In this document: one piece after another, positions 5,518 through 6,839 of the stretch
Layout: every line of letters starts with the position of its first letter
Numbering within the stretch: the first letter of the stretch is position 1
DNA from: an uncultured Altererythrobacter sp.
GTDB lineage: Bacteria; Pseudomonadota; Alphaproteobacteria; Sphingomonadales; Sphingomonadaceae
Assembly: GCA_938009055.1 (NCBI GenBank)
Contig: CALLIO010000307.1
Location: 1-6,839, forward strand
DNA: 6,839 bases
Reading direction: 5' to 3'
Program-made: the position numbers and the translations under genes
Notes under the pieces: model-generated
Databases searched by the model: none
What the model was told of the DNA's origin: nothing
What the model saw: only the letters and a program-made list of their open reading frames with translations

Positions 5518-6839
5518 AAGCGAACACCCACTTGCATATTGACCTTGGGTGATTTGTCGCCGCTTTCGAAACGATCGTCGGTCAAAGGGGCTGCCACTTG
5601 TGCGCCCAAATCAAATTTGCCGATCTGCGCGCGCAGGCCGCCGCCCGCTGAGCTAAGCGTTCCGTCGTTGAACCCATCGCCAATGTGATTGACATAGCCG
5701 CCATCGACAAAGCTGTAGAATTGCAACCAATCGAGCCAGTCGGTCACATCATTGAAGCCCATACGAAACTCAGCAAGACCGATGATGCCTTCATCGCCGT
5801 AATTCTCGCTAAAGTCATAGCCGCGCCCGAAATACGCTCCGCCAAGGCCAATCTCTTCTGACGCAAGCAAGGGATCAGAGGCAATCTGGCCATTGGCCGC
5901 AAGCCTAAGGCCGAAGGTATTGCCGATATCGATGATCGTATTGACCCAGGCATTGGCCTTGGTGAAGGTCGCATCCGCATTGCCGCGCGAATTCATCGGA
6001 TCGCCCATCTCGCTCGCGCCCAATATACCTAGCCCTTGGGTGACATTAACCCCGCCAAACACTCTACCGATGCCGATATCCGCATTGCCTGAAAATCCGA
6101 GCGACGCCGTGGTGATCCGGTCATCTTGAAAGCCGATGCCATCTTGTGACTGCAGCACTTGGCGATAGGCGAGCTCGGCATTGAGCCACAGATTGAGGTC
6201 ATTGCTGCGCACAAGCGCTTGATTGGCAAAGAGCGAGGCGTAGCGATTGCGCCCGCGATATCTAAGATCGCTAAGCCGCCCGCCCGACATTGTGCGGCCA
6301 GCTGCACCAGAAAATCCGATCACTGTGCTGCCTGCGTCGAGCGTCTTGGCATAACGGATACGCACATAGGTCAGCTCATCTGGCTGAAGCGCCGTATTGG
6401 TGATGCTGGCGGAAAACACATCGTCATCGCTGAGCAAGCCAGCCAAACGGTAACTCAAACGTGCGCGGATCGGCCCCAAAGTTGCCGGACCGTAATTGTC
6501 GATTGTGGCGCGGCCCCGAATGCGGTCTTCTTTCACCGTAACGATCAGCACGCCTTGGCCTTCTTCGCGGGCAAATTGCGTGTCGGTGATCCGCACACCC
6601 GCCAGATCACCAGCGAGCAGCAATTGCCGCTCAATCAAGGCTTCTTTTGCGTCTTGATCGACCAGCTCTTCGAGAATGGAGCGCAAGCGTGTGTTGTCAG
6701 AACCGATGATCCGCACCGCATCAATCGATCCGGGATCAAGGTTGACGGAGACTACACCGATCTTAACCGATTGCGGCGGGACTTCAGCGCTGGCAAAAAT
6801 ATAGCCTGCCTCGCGCGCGGCTTGCGACACGGCGCTGGC
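5514..6839 (-). CDS. TpsB two-partner secretion outer-membrane transporter, ShlB/FhaC/HecB family (partial, N-terminus off the right edge)
   Basis: This is the C-terminal 441 residues of an Omp85-superfamily pore that secretes a large TpsA exoprotein across the outer membrane. Visible residues 1-30 look like the end of POTRA1 (AREAGYIFASAEVPPQSVKIG). Residues about 38-105 form POTRA2 (from IDAVRIIG to VLIVTVKED). From about 112 the alternating pattern of a 16-strand barrel begins (DNYGPATLGP). Residues 331-343 (GLGGAYFGRGYDF) hold the RGY of the pore-loop motif usually written VRGY/F, here preceded by Phe-Gly. FVDGG (377-381) matches the next conserved barrel motif. The chain ends in Phe441, the usual BAM-targeting terminal residue. 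A GTG at 6828-6830 lies in frame, but the frame stays open to the edge and POTRA1 would be cut, so the true start is outside. Full members have roughly 550-600 residues, so perhaps 100-150 are missing. No TpsA is in the window; it may lie further right. Confidence 0.88.
   Translation of the reverse strand, partial: ASAVSQAAREAGYIFASAEVPPQSVKIGVVSVNLDPGSIDAVRIIGSDNTRLRSILEELVDQDAKEALIERQLLLAGDLAGVRITDTQFAREEGQGVLIVTVKEDRIRGRATIDNYGPATLGPIRARLSYRLAGLLSDDDVFSASITNTALQPDELTYVRIRYAKTLDAGSTVIGFSGAAGRTMSGGRLSDLRYRGRNRYASLFANQALVRSNDLNLWLNAELAYRQVLQSQDGIGFQDDRITTASLGFSGNADIGIGRVFGGVNVTQGLGILGASEMGDPMNSRGNADATFTKANAWVNTIIDIGNTFGLRLAANGQIASDPLLASEEIGLGGAYFGRGYDFSENYGDEGIIGLAEFRMGFNDVTDWLDWLQFYSFVDGGYVNHIGDGFNDGTLSSAGGGLRAQIGKFDLGAQVAAPLTDDRFESGDKSPKVNMQVGVRF

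Noticed and set aside
5525..5551. Inverted repeat CACCCA/TGGGTG after the transporter stop
   Set aside because: Six-base stem with a 15-base loop, no T-run, and inside the coding end of the secretion-pore gene; not a credible intrinsic terminator.
6828..6830. GTG as start of a 438-residue barrel protein
   Set aside because: The frame is open to the window edge and a start here would cut into POTRA1 and omit the signal peptide.
1..6839. Mobile element, CRISPR, phage or defence genes
   Set aside because: No terminal inverted repeats, transposase, integrase, spaced repeats or defence-type domains were seen; all coding space is filled by six identified genes.

Overview
This window looks like chromosomal DNA from an alphaproteobacterium, probably a member of the Sphingomonadales (Erythrobacter/Sphingomonas-like). 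The main clue is a pyruvate dehydrogenase E1-beta that carries its own N-terminal lipoyl domain, with its E1-alpha gene lying next to an FtsB/DivIC-type division gene. GC content is moderate, genes are tightly packed, and GANTC sites are rare in coding sequence but recur just before start codons, as expected of a genome with a CcrM-type methylase. There is no tRNA, rRNA, CRISPR array, IS element or phage gene. Six genes fill the window; the two at the edges are cut off.

Left part, minus strand (read from about 3245 down to 1): an acyl-CoA dehydrogenase (2085-3245), ftsB (1687-2016), pdhA (451-1554) and the start of pdhB (1-447, cut at the window edge). pdhA and pdhB are 3 bases apart and clearly co-expressed; they form E1 of the pyruvate dehydrogenase complex. 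pdhA starts at TTG.

Middle, plus strand: a divergent 152-bp regulatory gap (3246-3397) separates the acyl-CoA dehydrogenase from a subfamily-I haloalkane dehalogenase (3398-4312) with its full catalytic pentad. It is followed, probably with a 4-base CTGA overlap, by a major facilitator superfamily transporter (4309-5517). The transporter appears to use a CTG start. The pair looks like a two-gene dehalogenase/transport operon.

Right part, minus strand: the C-terminal 441 residues of a TpsB outer-membrane secretion pore of the ShlB/FhaC/HecB family (5514-6839), whose N-terminus and likely secreted partner lie beyond the right edge. Its TAA stop shares a TTAA with the transporter's TAA.

Non-coding DNA totals only about 355 bp, in gaps of 3, 132, 68 and 152 bp. 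No gap exceeds 300 bp. The most noteworthy observations are the GANTC pattern (4 of 6 sites fall in this 5% of the DNA, two of them forming a perfect inverted repeat before ftsB), the CTG start of the transporter, the relocated catalytic Glu of the acyl-CoA dehydrogenase, and a nested inverted repeat in the divergent promoter region. I found no clearly new multi-gene system.
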